From Brachypodius melanocephalos (lineage: Eukaryota > Chordata > Aves > Passeriformes > Pycnonotidae), in the NCBI GenBank assembly GCA_013398615.1, contig VZSR01001479.1:13175847-13239846 (forward strand): a stretch of 64,000 bases of DNA. The letters run 5' to 3'. Numbering within the stretch: the stretch's first letter is position 1; every line of letters starts with the position of its first letter. Below the pieces are notes generated by a model, which saw only the letters and a list, made by a program, of their open reading frames with translations, was not told the origin of the DNA and made no database searches. Shown here one piece after another: positions 36,021 to 49,730 of the stretch. The position numbers and the translations under genes were made by a program.

Positions 36021-39000
36021 AGTTTTTAAATTAAAATCTGTAATTAATTTTTTATTGTTAAACTTTATCATGGAATATGCAACAAAAGAATGAAAAACAT
36101 GAATCTGTTTCAAGTTTTTAATTATGTGAAGATGAGGGAGAGGTTGAATTGAATGAAACATTATACTTAATTATAGAATGCATAATTGTCTTATGCACTG
36201 AAAGTCACCTGATGATTCTCTGCCTTACAATTTCATTCATTTTCTGAAAGCTGTTATTTTAATTGTTTATACTACAGATGTAGCCTACCTAAGCTTCTAT
36301 GCATAGTTCTGTCTTGTAGTTCTTTGGTGTCCTGAAGGACTGCAGCTACCTCTGAGCTATGTACTGGTTTTGTGACATGTTTGGTAATCTAGCAAAAATT
36401 AGTATAGGATTGTAAAACTCATCTACCCTAATACCCTTTATTTCCCATCTCCCTACTTTTAATAAGCATGACAGAAAGTGAAAAAATGCAAGGCTTGGGG
36501 TTTTTTAAAATCATTATTTTGTTTGGAGCCTTTTTGGTGATTTGCGAATACTGAAATATGTTTGAGCCTCCTGCACCAGAGAAATAGAATTCTGTAATAA
36601 TATTAAGGACTAACAAGAAAGAAATTTGAACCCGTTATACCTTTTAACACCAACTCCCTGTCTACTGTATTTTTTGTCAAATTCTGACCTGTGCTTTGGG
36701 AGTTAAGTTTACTTTCTTCTCATCTATGCTAGTACTGTTGAAGATGTGTTTCACTATCTGAGGGGGTTTTTTTACCAATTAATTTTTAGGTTCCTCTTTA
36801 TATTTAAGCCATTTCCCATATTTTAGGGTAGTATCTGATGTCATGTTTAAATGTGTGGTTTATATCAGCTCAGAAGATAATATTGTAGTCCCCAAAGCAC
36901 TCTTCTTATTTTTAATTAATCCATGCAACATTGCATTTGTGAAACAAATATGAGATCCATTTTAGAGCTAGGAAGTCTCTATTTTTGTTACAGAGCTGCT
37001 CATGGTTAGAAGTGAGAGGCAGAGCCATACCATCTTACAGTGGTATGCAGAGAACCACCTGACTTCTAACCTTTCCCACATACAGGTTTATTAAAAGATC
37101 TTTGTTAAGTTTGCAGTGTTATGTTTTTAGGAGGGCCTTCTCATTTTAAATGGCACTCATTTGGGGTGTCAAAATTGAAGGACTTAGCGCTGTGTCAAAA
37201 AAGAGTCTTGGGCATTGCTGAACTGAACTTTAGATGCTCTGACAATAAAATTTAGTCCTCCTTCAGGTAAGGAGGCCTTTCTACACGTGTAGTGGTAAGG
37301 CCTGGAATTCACCACAGCTGACACTCTGAGAGTTATGTGTTATTAACACTCCCTCTCTTTTTTATTTCAGTTCCTAACTTGATGCATTCACAATCTTAAA
37401 TCCTTTCCTTTATTTAGGTGCTTCGTCTGTGTCTGTGAAAAAGAATAGAAGGTGTAACTTTTAAACTTTGTTTGTTTGCTTAATTTTCTATGAGGTAGCT
37501 GCAGATTTTATGTAGAATGTATGTGGTTTCAGCCATGAGTCTAATGGTTAAAACACAAGGTAGTTTCATGGAAGTAGGGGAAGTCAGCACACCTGAGTTA
37601 GCACAGAGAACGGGCTCAGAGCTTTTATGTGCTCACTTCCTGGAGCTCCTTTTGGACAGTAAGACAGGGAACAATATTACTAAATGTATTGGGTAATCCC
37701 TCGTGAAAAAAACCCACTGCAATCTGCCTGTAAGTATGAATTTAGAATGTGAAGACAGTAGCCTACCTCACCATAAGCTCATTCCATAAAATTTACCTAT
37801 TCACACAGCTAAAACACTGTACAGTCTCAAGCCATTTTACAAATCAGCACCTTAGTATAAATTCTGTCAGGCTAAAAATACTGGAATGTCTTCATAATAA
37901 AACATAAAAGGACAAAGCAGCTTGTATACAGGGTCCTTACTTTTGCTGTATTTTGGTTGTCATTTTTAAATGGTGGCAATTTGAAGCAATTTGTAGCTTT
38001 ACTTACTATTTAACTGGACATTCCCAAAGTAGAAAATATTAATTCCTTTCATTTGTATGTTTAAAGACTCTGCTAAAAATGAGCTTAGCCAGATAAACAG
38101 AGGGGGGTTTATTACCAGTAAGAATTAATTTGATAATTTTGTCCACAACCATAATCTGCTTTAAAAATCATGCATTATATTTTCTGTGGAAAACTAACCA
38201 AGATAAATTCCCTATGAGAAAGGGATGTGCAGCTGCACATCTCCTGTGGGAGAAGCTTACTTACTGATAGGTGAATCTGAGTCCATTTTGTGATTATTTC
38301 CTAGGTTAAAGTAACAGAGGAAGATTCTTAATTTTAGATTGTCTCAGAAAATATATTTATGTAGGTGGATTTTGGCTGGTTTTGATTGGACTAGTGCAGT
38401 TAGTTATTAATCAGCAGTGAACTGTCAGTATTTATGGACTGTAATGTTTCTTCCTTTGCCAGCTGAGATTAGCAGGCATTGCTTTCAAATGCACAACTGT
38501 GAGAAGGTGCTGAAACCAAAAGTCAACTCTTTATATAAAATAACTCCTACCAGGGAGTTATTGATTAATGAGAGAATTAATGATATTGATTAATAAGAGG
38601 GACTGTGTTAGTTGCATCTGGTTTTAGATTAACATTAATATTTGAAAAAGGTTGAAAATTCTCAAGTCTAAGGTACAAACTGAAGCTTGCATTCAGATTT
38701 TTTTTTGATAGGACATTTGTCGCTTTCTTGAGCTGTGTTTAAATTTCATGAAACACAGTTTTTATAGTTTTTCCTAAAGAAACTCTGACATATAGCTATC
38801 AAGTTAAAGAACTTATGAATGTTTTAAAACAAATGCATGCAGCAGTTTAATTATTCTTTGCTGTATGTAGGCACACTCCTGAGAAATTTTGTAACTTTTC
38901 TCATGAAGAAGCAGACTTTTTACTTACCATAATGTTGAGCATTAAAATGTGAACAGCTTTGTAAGCCTTGACTTAAAAGTAATTACATGTAAATGGTAGC

Positions 39001-40157
39001 AGTAGTAAAAGGCAACAGTTTACAATGGTTTTAAGCTGCCTTTTTAAGCTACTCAGAAATGCAGCAGGACCCATAAAATGTTAGAGGATACACAGGATGG
39101 AATGGTCATACAGATTTGGCATTTAAAAATGGAGATCTCTGTATTTTTAAATGGACAGTAAAATATATTGTCTGTGAATATACATAATTCAAAGAAATAA
39201 AAACTAATTGATATCCCCAAAGACAATAGAATCATATGAATCAAAGCAGAGATGGACAACTTTTGGAAGCCCTCCAAATAATGCCTTTTCTAATTGTTTG
39301 CTCAAATAAAATTCTTGTTGAATTATTTTCCTTGTTTTCAAAGCACCTGTCAAAAATAAGTATTTATCCTTCCAATTCCCATTGAGTTTTCCTGTTCCAG
39401 AGTTAGAAAAATGCTGTCATACCCAGCACTGAAAAAAACATAAATTATAATAGATGTATTGAATATTTTCAAGATCATCTACTTAGGAGATACTTCATTC
39501 CCTGCAATCTTTGTTGTAAATCATAAATGCTTTACAATGTAAATGTTTGCATAGTGCCAGTTGCACATCTCCCATGTTAATCTCCAGAAGTTATAATACC
39601 TCACACTTTCCATTGGCAGGCAAAAGTAATTATGATAGCAATCAACATATATAATATAGATTTTCAAATACTTAGTTTTGTTGACAGTAGGTACAGCACA
39701 ATATAGATAATTTCAGACAAAAATTGGTAGAGGTAATGTAAATGCTTAAAGTTGTTGTGATTGTCATTATTTCAAAAATGTATTTCCTCATAATTACTGT
39801 AGTGTTTCCTTTTGAGGATTCTCCTTATGTGCTGTTCAGAAAATGATATGGTAAGTATTTTGTATTAAAGAACACAGGTACACATTTTATGGTTTGTTGG
39901 GGTAAGTGACAGCCTAACAGAAAGGAGAGATATGATGCCAATTAATTCTGGAAGGTTATCTAGGATTAGATTGAACTGCTGATGAGTGAGAATAATTAAT
40001 GAAAATTCAGTTTTCGTACATTAATTGTTTCTTAGCATTTTTTTTCTTTTTTTAGAATAAACACATTTTTTTCTATGTTTGGCATTTAAAGAGCTTTGTT
40101 ATAATAGTTGGATGTGAATTGTAAAAAAGTAGGCAGAAGGCTGGAAGTGATGAGTCC

Positions 40158-40932
40158 AATTATCGCAGAATGGTTTGATTTGGAAGGGATCTTAAAGACC
40201 ATCCAATTCCAACCCTCCTGCCATGGGTGGAGATGTTGCACCAGAGCAGGTTTCTCAGAGTTCCATCTAGCCTGGCCTTGAAGACTTCCAGGGATGGGGC
40301 ATCCACAGCTTCCCTGGGTAACTTGTGCCAGTGTCTCATCCCACTCACAATAAAGAATTTTTTCCTAGTCTCTAATCTAAACCTGCCCTCTGTCAATTTA
40401 AAGCCATTACTCCTTGTCCTAACACTACATGCCTTTGTCAAAACTCCCTCTCCAGCTCTCTTGTTGCTCCATTTAAATACTGGAAAGCTTCTGTGATGTC
40501 TCCCTGGAGCCTTCTCTTCTCTGGGCTGAACAACCCTAACTCTCTCAGCCTGTTTTCATAGGAGAGGTGCTCCAGCCCTCCGGGAATCTTGGCAGTCTCC
40601 TCTGGACTCTCTCCAAGAGTTCCATGCCCTTCCTGTGCTGGGTCCCCAGAGCTGGATGCAATGTTGCAGGTGGGGTCTCAGCAGAGCAGAGGGGCAGAAT
40701 CCCCTCCCTGGCCCTGCTGCCCACGCTTCTTTGGATGCGGCCCAGGACATGTTTGTGTTTCTGGGCTGTGAGTGCCCATGGCTGGGCTTTGTCCAGCCTC
40801 TCACCCCGCAGCACCTCCAAGCCCTTCTCCCCAGGGCTGCTCTCAGTCCATTCTTTAATCCACTTCTGTTTGTGCCTGGGCTTGCCCTGCCCCATGTGCA
40901 GCACCTTACCTTGGCCTGGCCTTGTTTGCATG
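40158..40932 (-). mobile_element. CR1 LINE, 5'-truncated, 3' end with ORF2 C-terminus
   Basis: On the plus strand the copy opens with the reversed CR1 3' end (AGAATGGTTTGATTTGGAAG) and runs for about 775 bases. Minus-strand translation gives the C-terminal part of CR1 ORF2: QKHKHVLGRIQRSVGSRARE, LLERVQRRLPRF, then in another frame NGFKLTEGRFRLETRKKFF and LPREAVDAPSLEVFKARLDG. The change of frame and broken start show a dead copy. It is the best-preserved LINE in the window and lies antisense to CAMKMT. Confidence 0.95.
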
Positions 40933-41224
40933 GTTATTCCTGTTAGATACTTCTACAAATCAAAACATTTAACATTTAGGGTTTTGATCTGTAACTGCAA
41001 AATGTTTCTTATTCCACAATTACAGACGTGTGCTGCTCAGAAGAGATTGGCCTATAATTTTTAAGTAAATTGGCCTAATTGGCATGGACTTCTTAACGTG
41101 TGTATGTATATAGGTATATAGAGCAATTACATATAATTCTATATGTACACTTTATATATATATGGAGAGGAAAACCTATTTTTATAACAGGGTGTTTTCT
41201 AGTAAGATTAAATATAATAAATTC

Positions 41225-41247
41225 AAATAAATAAATAAATAAATAAA
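41225..41247. repeat. (AAAT)n microsatellite
   Basis: Nearly six perfect AAAT units (23 bases), next to other TA-rich sequence. Confidence 0.9.
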
Positions 41248-43889
41248 CCCAGAGATTTATTTTACCTGACAGTTTACTTTGACCCTGCCTGAAATAGGAT
41301 CTTATTGGTGACATAATTATTGTAAGATGATGAAAGTAGAACTGCAATGTGCCATCTTTCCCCAAATGTTTGAAAGCATTGTCAGCTTTTGAATTACTGT
41401 CATATTTTTTCAATTGTTTTTAGTACAAGTCAAATTTGACTTGCCTTAGTAATATAAAGAATTTCATTGTCTTCAGCAAGGCTTGTCAAATGAATCAGAA
41501 ACATTGTCTTCCCTTTAAAATTGATTAAAAAAAATCCCCCCAAATTATTTTAATTTGAATGAGGTGAGAATCTAGTAACTATTGAAATGTTTTCTATGCT
41601 GAATAATGAGGAGTGTGAAAATTGAAAGTTGGCATAGAAATGAGTAGCAAATTTTACTCTTCCTCCTCTTTTTGAAATGGCAATTTGAATGTTGCATAAA
41701 GTAGTTAATGAAACACACTTAGTACTTGATATTCCAAAAGTACGATTCAAAAAATGAATATTTAAGTAATACAGTTAAAGTGTTATGTCTATGTATAACT
41801 GCTTTAATGTAATATATTTCATATTTTATAGATATATATTTCATAAGTTGTATGTATATGTATATTAATTTGTAGAATTCGTAGATGTCATCTGTATATG
41901 AAACAATTTGAAGGATGGTAGCAGGTACTGCCACAGTTGTTTGCCTTTAATCTTAGGGGGTTTTCCTACCAAAAAGCTTCGTAGCTGAGATCTGGGGAAA
42001 AGATCCATGCTGCTTTCTGATGCTAAGAGAAGATGATCGCAGGAGGGAGTGGAAATAACACTAAGACTGATAAGAAAGTGTCACAAGACAAGGAGAATGT
42101 CAGGGAGAAGAATAAGTGGAAGGGTAGTGGCTGGACAGGAAGGAGAATTTGAAATAAAGACATATTTGATTAGTTTTCTTTCAAAAGACAAACCAGATTG
42201 GGCAGAGAGGAGCCTGTATGAAATCACAGTGAGTAAGATTAATAGGTCCTGAGACTACCCGGGCTGAGACTAGAAGTAAGATGTGGAAAGGAGGCTAAGC
42301 TAGCTCAGCTTCAAGGGGCTGGAGAGAAATCATGGGTGCCCCAGAAAATGTTTCCTACAGAGGCAGCAAAAGAACTGTATTTCCAGAGATCTCTCAGATC
42401 CCTTCATGTGCCTGCTCAGGTGATATATATATTTCATTCTTTTTAACTGCTGCTCTTTGTAGACTGCTGCAGTGTTTTAATTTACTTAGTTTGTCTAATT
42501 GTAAAGAAGTTAAAGTAATCTGAAAGTCACAATCCTGGTAACAACTTGTGGAGGAGTTGATACTCCAGATGATGGGATTTTTGATGTTTAAAATACTCAC
42601 AGAAGTATGTTTTAATTTTGGCTTTGCAAAATGCACCATTATTTTAGAGCTGCCTGTGCAAATGGAAATTTCATGTTTTGTGCAGCTGCTTGGAGAGCAG
42701 ATTTCCTCCTCCTCCTGCCAGAAGGTTCTCAGTGATGGCTGGTTCGTATGTTGTGTATCTGAAAGGTTAAGGTCTGATCTGCTGAAGCAAATCATGCCTG
42801 AAATTATAATTTCAATGGCAAAAGCAGCAATGTCAAATTTAAAAAAAAGGAAAAAAAATGGTTCTAGGTGCTCTAGACTCTTAAGAGTTAGTGGATGTTT
42901 TTCTTTTTTCTGTACTTCAGGGCTTCATCTAAAGAAGGCCTTGTTCTGAATTCTGTCTATCCCCAGGTCACCACCACATGCTGGAAGAAACATAATCAGG
43001 AAGGACTCTGAGGCGGAGGAATTGTTCTCTTAGGGCTGACTTAGGTTGGCTCTTTTTCAAATAAAGATACTGAAAAGCAGACAATGAATAGCCTGCATAT
43101 GGCTTTCCAGCCAAAAGCTAGAGAAGGCTGCTCTATTAAAAGATAAATTCAGAAAGTAAGAGAAGGGTGTGTATTTAACTGAAGTACTGGTTATTTTATC
43201 ACTAAGTGAAGACTTGCCTTTAGTTCTGGGAACTAGAAGGAAGTGGTGGCCCTGGGTGAAGTACAATATGTGGGAGTATTTAGTCACATGTTTCTTCCTA
43301 AGGCAAATAGGCAACACAGCTGTGCTAAAGGTATAGCAGCATTTCCTAACTCATTTTGTAATTTCCAAAATTTGGCGACTCGATGTTGCTTTGATGGAAA
43401 TACATTTGTAATTCTGTATACAAATTTGTACTATAATAATTTTATGCTCAGACTTCAGATCACAAACCCAAAAATCCCTCATGTGGAGGAGTAGCACTTG
43501 CTGAGATAACTGGCCTGCTTTTGCAGAACATGTACTCAGAAACAATCATATTTCTGAAAGTACTCTATATCTTCATTTGTATGTCTAACCTTTACACTCT
43601 GAATCATGCTATGATTCTTAATTCTGTTATGGTTTTATAGGTAGATAGACAGTAATGTATGGTGATAAAATTGCAGACAGTAATCTAGCAGTTGGAGGTA
43701 AATTTTAGTAGCCCCATGTGAGTCCAACGAATATGTCAAAATCAAGATTGTGGCATTTGTTGTCAGTTTAAGAAGATTTCAGTTTGTTGTGTGTCTTATA
43801 GACACTGCTTCCTACTTATCAAACCTAGACTTTATTGTTACACAAAGCCTTAATTTAATAAGCACTTGACCAAGAAATGTTATTAGTTT

Positions 43890-44403
43890 GTGGGATAAAA
43901 ACAGTTTTATAAGGAATGCAAAAGCCACACACAAGCCAAGCGAAACAAGGAATTTTACTTCTTCCCATGGGCAGGCAGGTGTTCAGCCGTTTTCAGGGCC
44001 CCATCACACGTAATGGTCAAATGGTCAAACTCCCAATGTCTCCACTCTTCCTCCTCTTTCCTCCTCCTTCCTCCCACTTTATACACTGAGCATGATGTCA
44101 TATGATCTGGACTATCCCTTTGGTCAAATACAGAATATCTCTTTGGTGTCTTTTGACCCAAATATCCCTATTTGGTTCACTTGTCCTGGCTGTGTCTCCT
44201 CCCAGCTTCCCATACACCCCCCTGTCCCCTTGCCAGGATGGCAATACAAAAGCCAGAAAAGGCCTTAGCTCTGTGCAAGCCCTGCTCACCAATAACAAAA
44301 ACATCTCTATATTACAAATCCTGCCTTCAGCACAAATCCAAAACATAGCCCCATACCAGCCACTGCAAAGGAATTTAACTCCACCCTAGCCCAAATCAGC
44401 GCA
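43890..44403 (-). mobile_element. Solo LTR of an avian endogenous retrovirus
   Basis: The sequence matches a common passerine/neoavian LTR type read in reverse: GCAAAAGCCACACACAAGCC, CTTCCCATGGGCAGGCAGGT, a TATA box (TATAAAG on the minus strand, 44077-44083), a CRE-like GATGTCAT just upstream of it, and GCACAAATCCAAAACATAGC near the U3 start. The U3 edge is probably the CA at 44402-44403; the U5 end looks shortened. No internal viral region flanks it, so it is a solo LTR left by recombination. It is antisense to CAMKMT. Confidence 0.85.
44077..44083 (-). promoter_or_regulatory. TATA box of the solo LTR
   Basis: TATAAAG on the minus strand, with a CRE-like TGATGTCAT about 15 bases upstream. 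The core promoter layout of the LTR is still readable; whether it is active is unknown. Confidence 0.5.
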
Positions 44404-45339
44404 GTTTGGAATAGATATGTAGTGAACACTAGGAACTGGTACACAATAGAAAAAAATTAAACAAGTGTTGAATGAGAACTTTAGAAATCCTTTCTATCCT
44501 TGTAGCTACTTTTACAGCTACATTATTCAGTTTTCTGAGACAAAGACATTGACTCCATTGTGAAACTAATTATGAAAGTACTGATTTCTTTTTCTTTACA
44601 TTGATTATTTATTGAATGTATAATCAGCTTAATTATTTTATATAAACAAACCTTCTAGAGGATCAGAGATCATAAATGTTTCTGTATCTCTGTTTCTCTA
44701 TATATGAGACCACAGATAAAATTTAGACCAATCTAAAATTTAGCAAATGCAGTTTGAATGACTTTTAGAAAGTACCAGTCTATTTTACAATGTATACAGC
44801 AGGGTCTTAAACCCACCGCTGGGCCAAGCTAAAAAGGTAATGTCTGATTGTGATATTACTGCAAAACAAATGGTAGCATGCTACTCTGCTTGAAAACATA
44901 ATGGCTTTATACTATAACCTTTAACCCTGAAATGATGCTTGAGTGGACCTTAACTCCAAAGTGAACATGCCTGAGTAAATAAAACTGTGGTTTCACATAA
45001 CAGAGAGATACATTTTTTAGATCCTTTGCCGATTATATTGTGTGAAGGTCAATCTTCTGCCCCATTTCTGAAAGTCGGGTCAGAATAGAGATTTTAGGGT
45101 CACTTCTTCAAGTATCTAAGCCATTACAATGCACTAATAGGCCCTGATAGCTCATTTTATAAGTTCTTAGCATTAAGCTGGACATTGTTTGGGCTCATTT
45201 CAAATCCTGCAGGATTAATTAACATCTCTTTTAACTGATGTTTTTTGGTTATTTTGAATGAAAATGCTTTGGTTTAATTTGTCACTATTTACTACCTTTT
45301 ACCATGTGTAAAGATAGAAAAAAATAATATTCACGTAAG

Positions 45340-45700
45340 ATCTGTGTATTGCTTTGAAATTTAACAGTTTAATTTTTTCCCCCTAATTTAAACTCAGCGA
45401 GAGTACAGTGTCAAACATGCAGTGGATGACGGATAAATACCAATACAGAGTAGTTTGGAGCAGAAAATGTTATTTATACACTCCAACTACATTTTGCAGA
45501 GTGAAATTTCAGTTCATTGTCGGCTACTTTCTGTAAAATGCCTGTGTTACTTATGTAATTGCCATGAATCTGCTTGAAAGAATGCTGATATTAATTAATT
45601 AACAATTTAGTTAGAATGATGAAGCAAATATGTAATTAGGAAGCACATTTCAGTTTTCTACTGGATAAACAGAAGCATATCAAAAAGCAGATAATTAAAA
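45340..45700. other. AT-rich noncoding block, candidate conserved element
   Basis: Unique sequence without repeats, with homeobox-type cores (TAATTAATTAAC near 45594, ATGTAATTAGG near 45630). The look resembles vertebrate conserved noncoding elements, but I cannot measure conservation here. Confidence 0.25.
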
Positions 45701-48700
45701 TTGAAGTAACTGTTTTTTGAGAACAATTGAGGACAATAGATTTGAAAATAGTATAGAATGGATGAGATTGAGACAGAAAACCCACAAAATAGCACAACAA
45801 ATGAGAAGCATGTTGACCTCAAAAACAAAATTAAAAAGCCCCCCTAATATTGAATACTTTTGAAAAAAAATATTTTTAAGAAATAGAAGTAAACTAAAAC
45901 AAGTTATATATTTTCAAAGAAGAGGAATAGTATTAGCATTTAAAATTGTAACACTAGTCTTTCCTTCAAGAGCACATTTAAAATTTAACATGTATTTTTT
46001 TCAGAGAAAACGTCTTTCCAAGCAGGTCTTCAAGAGTAGTTAGCAATGGGTTGGAAACAGCCTTGGCATCATCCCTCTCAACCTTCTGTCTGGACTGGTG
46101 TAAAACCTTAATTGCGCTGCAAGCAGCAGCTCTCTGGTATGTAGGGATTCAGGGTGCAGATTGAAGTAGTACTGCTCATCAGCAGGTACCTTAATTACTC
46201 TGTGCATCTGGAATGCTCTCTCACAGTGTGGTTGCTTTTAGATCTTGTGAGAAGGTAGATCTTTAGAAAGGTGGCTGGTAAATTCACAGAGCTACTGCAT
46301 CGTCAGATTGACCACTGTGAGGGTTTCTTGTTTTGTGCTTCACGTGCCAGAGAAGTGCTGGAGGTGAATTGTTATGGCAGGTGTGTCATAGCTACGATAT
46401 TTTCTGATTTTTTCGTGTAAGCCATGTATCACTCTTCCTTAGTTCCACCATTTCTTATGCCTGCAATCACTTGTCACACTGTTTTTGCTGCACTTCCGCT
46501 TTGCTATTCTGCTTTCATTCCTTCATTCTGAAGGGAATCCTACTTACCTCATGTATGAGAAAGTTTCTTAGCTGAGCAAGAGAGCTGGGCTGTTCAGAAA
46601 TAGTGCAATATAGTCATTCAAAAAGTATGTACTTGCTGTATGTATGGAGACTTAGTTCCAGAATAGTGCTTTCTGTGTGTAGGTAAATCCTAGGGTTCAA
46701 TACTGCAGTAGTGAATGGCTGCAGCAGGCTTGGTGTCAAACTTCCAAACATACAGAAATAGCTGGTAATTTCACAGGTTCTTGCCATTGAGTGGTTTCAT
46801 TCATAAGTGAAGTTGGTATAGAGAATTTTCCAGCAAAGGGTGTTTTTTCTAAATGTCACACCTCAAAGCTAGCTGTATTCATTTTGATTGACACACCATC
46901 CATAAGCTTTAAAAAAAACCTGGCAGAAACACAACTACTTGTATGCACATGCAGCTTTGTCTTTTCCTTTATAAACATGTATGGAAAGATGTAAGTAGGA
47001 TGTAAGTTAAAGGATTTTTTTCAAGGGCTCCCACTACCATTGCCCCACTGCCCCTAGCCTCCTGTAATGTTCTTCCTGCTACAATAAATCTTAGTTACGA
47101 TCCCTTACCCTTCTTTGCAGGGATCAGGCCCAAGAGATAGGAAGTGTATCAGGTCTGTAGTTACCTAAAAAAAGGGAAAGCAGTGATGTTCAGAGCAGTA
47201 TATCCATAAAGTACAAGTACATTTATAGAGTGAGAAATTTGTTGTTGGGGTGTTTTTTTATAATTAATGTAGATTAAGGCAGGTAAGGACTATACACGTG
47301 GAACTGGAGTCTTTGTCTTGGCATGGTTTTAAAATATTTTAGCTAAGTGCATTCTAAAACAAATTAGAAAAGCAACCTCCAGAACATACTAGTGCTTCTC
47401 TACACAAATTCAGCTTTGAGATAATTTTGTCTGATCTGTTGAGAAACATTAAGGTTATCATTAAGTTAAGGTGTTTGTAACTTGTGAGCTAGACACTTGT
47501 TGGTATCGTACACCATATGCTATGCTGATGTGTGAGCTCGTTGCTGCTTAAAGGAGGTAGTCCTGTTCCATGTCTTGTGTCCATGACGTGTTCCATGTCA
47601 CGTCTCCCAGTGTACATCATCATCTATGGTGTAAATCTATGCTCATTGCTGTGCCTTATTTTGGCTTTTGATACCAACCTGTCAGTTGGATCAGATGTTT
47701 GATCTAATGGAAAAACTTGCCCACCTTGAGCATGACTGTTGTGTTTGGTTTGTTTGGGGCTTTTTTTTGAGATTAACAAACCTATCTCACACTCTCTGTT
47801 ATCCTCATTATCACAAGAACTGACACAAAGGTCACTGTTTATTGCCAGATTTGGAAGATTGGAGTAGCTGTAGTGTGGAAGCACATCTTTAATAGACGTT
47901 TGCTCCGAAATTGATTTTTCTCATTTATTTTACGCTGGGTACTACCTCCTTTAACAAGATGATAATATGAGCCAACTTCTTCTGTCATTAGAAAATGCTA
48001 TTAGATGTCCTTTAGCTTTTTGGGTTCTAACAATGTATAAAAGGGCACTAAAACATATTTTTATTTGTCATTATGAGAGGAAAAATATAGCTATGAGTAA
48101 ATAAAGGAAGCAAGTTTGTTTGATAAGAATAAAATTATATTTTTACATGGTCACTTTGCAGAGTAAGATGCAATTTAATTTCTTCCAAAGCAAGAAAATG
48201 AAGGTCAAGAGGGAAACAGCTGACTTCCTGAAAAGACTGAGATCAGAGTATATAGACCTCTACAAAAGTCATTTGCTGTTCACTCTACTCTCCATCTTAG
48301 TATTCAAGAAACAAGAGCTAAGAAAATATTATGTACGCATGTTCAGCATTTTTCAAAATGAGAATCTTGGCTGTTGCACTTTTAAGACACAATGATCACT
48401 GATTGCCTAAAAAATTATTTTAATAATTCAGCCTTTTAGCTTAGGTTTAGGGCAGTGTTTTGAAACCATTACCTTCCTTTTTAGTTGTTGTATAACCTAA
48501 AATGGATAAACTAATTTATGCTTTTGGTGGATGTAGATGAAGGCATATTTTGTGTCTGGGACGGGGTATGGGACAATAAGTTTAAATCTCTAATGATTAG
48601 AAATTATTATACTTATAAATCCCTGAAACTATATCTTTAAAATAATGAGAAAATAATTTTGGTCATTGCTACCCTGCCAAATGCCTCATAGATACCTTAA

Positions 48701-49479
48701 AAAAATCACTCTTTTTACATGTATACTCTGTCTTTTAGCACAACTGTGCAACAAACATTCAAAAAGAGCAGTAGATAACTGATTAAACATTTGTAGTCTT
48801 TCTCTCCTATTTTTCCCTACAGAATCATAGTTAGGAAAACACAAACTTGTGGACTCTTAAAATTTCTATATTTAATTGCTCGTAATTTCTCTATAATTTT
48901 CATAGTTGTGGTAATAAATTTCCATTCCCTGCTCTTTTTAGACTTCATGATCTTTCTGTCCTGATTCTGGACAGTGGAAAAACAGGCTCGAGGTGCATTA
49001 CCCTGATAATTACTTTAGTGTTTAGGAAGTCTTCTCATTATACCAAAGGCTCAGTGTTTGCATCCATTCCTGAAGAGCTGGAGGTAATGATTATCCTGGG
49101 TGTTTCAGTTTATAGAATTCATTACGGCCAGATTAAATCTTCCCAGTTCTCCCCTCACCCACCCACATAGGTCTTGTAGGGTCTCCACTTCCCTCAGGTG
49201 TGTGAGCTCTGGCAGGGTTCTCTTTGTTGACTCTGGACAAAGGTGTGACAGAATTGTAGACTTGTGAATCATGTACTGATGTTTGTTTGCTGGGTTTCAG
49301 AAGAAGCTGTTTATTTTAGTAGGCAATTTTCAAGTGTGAGGAAGTGAAATGTTGAGAAGGCAGCCCCTCATCAGTGGACAAACAATTCCTAAGAATTTAG
49401 CTAATGGCCCCCCTTCAGTGCAGAGAATAGATGGCAACAATTGTACTTCCAGACTAAACTAAGAACTACTTGTTTGGCT

Positions 49480-49730
49480 GCTAGGTGTTAATGCAAATTT
49501 GTTCTTCAGCTCATTCAACCCTAGGGCTCCCATCCTTTGATTTAATTAAATGTAATTGGTTACATTGCTCCTCCCAGGCCCCTGAGGTGTTTTTGTTTAT
49601 TGCTCACTCTTTGCAATAATGCTTCAATTCAAGGCACAAAATGCTCGATAAATAAGAGCTCTTTATCCTGTGTTGGATTGCAGGGAGATTATTCCCCTCA
49701 AATAGTTTGGTTTTACAGTTAAAAGTGAAT
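49480..49730. other. Motif-rich noncoding block, candidate conserved element
   Basis: It contains a perfect octamer ATGCAAAT at 49491-49498, TTTAATTAAATGTAATTGG, a forkhead-like TGTTTATT near 49595 and further AT-rich cores, in unique sequence. A candidate enhancer by motif content only. Confidence 0.25.

Noticed and set aside
40545..41064. Plus- and minus-strand open frames of 60-165 codons near 40.6-41.0 kb
   Set aside because: They are the CR1 copy: the minus frame is decayed CR1 ORF2 and the plus frames are its shadow.
43955..44389. Open frames of 68-95 codons near 44 kb
   Set aside because: They lie inside a solo LTR, which is noncoding.
48120..48395. 91-codon plus-strand open frame
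   Set aside because: Lys/Phe/Leu-rich translation of AT-rich intron, with no recognisable family or splice context.
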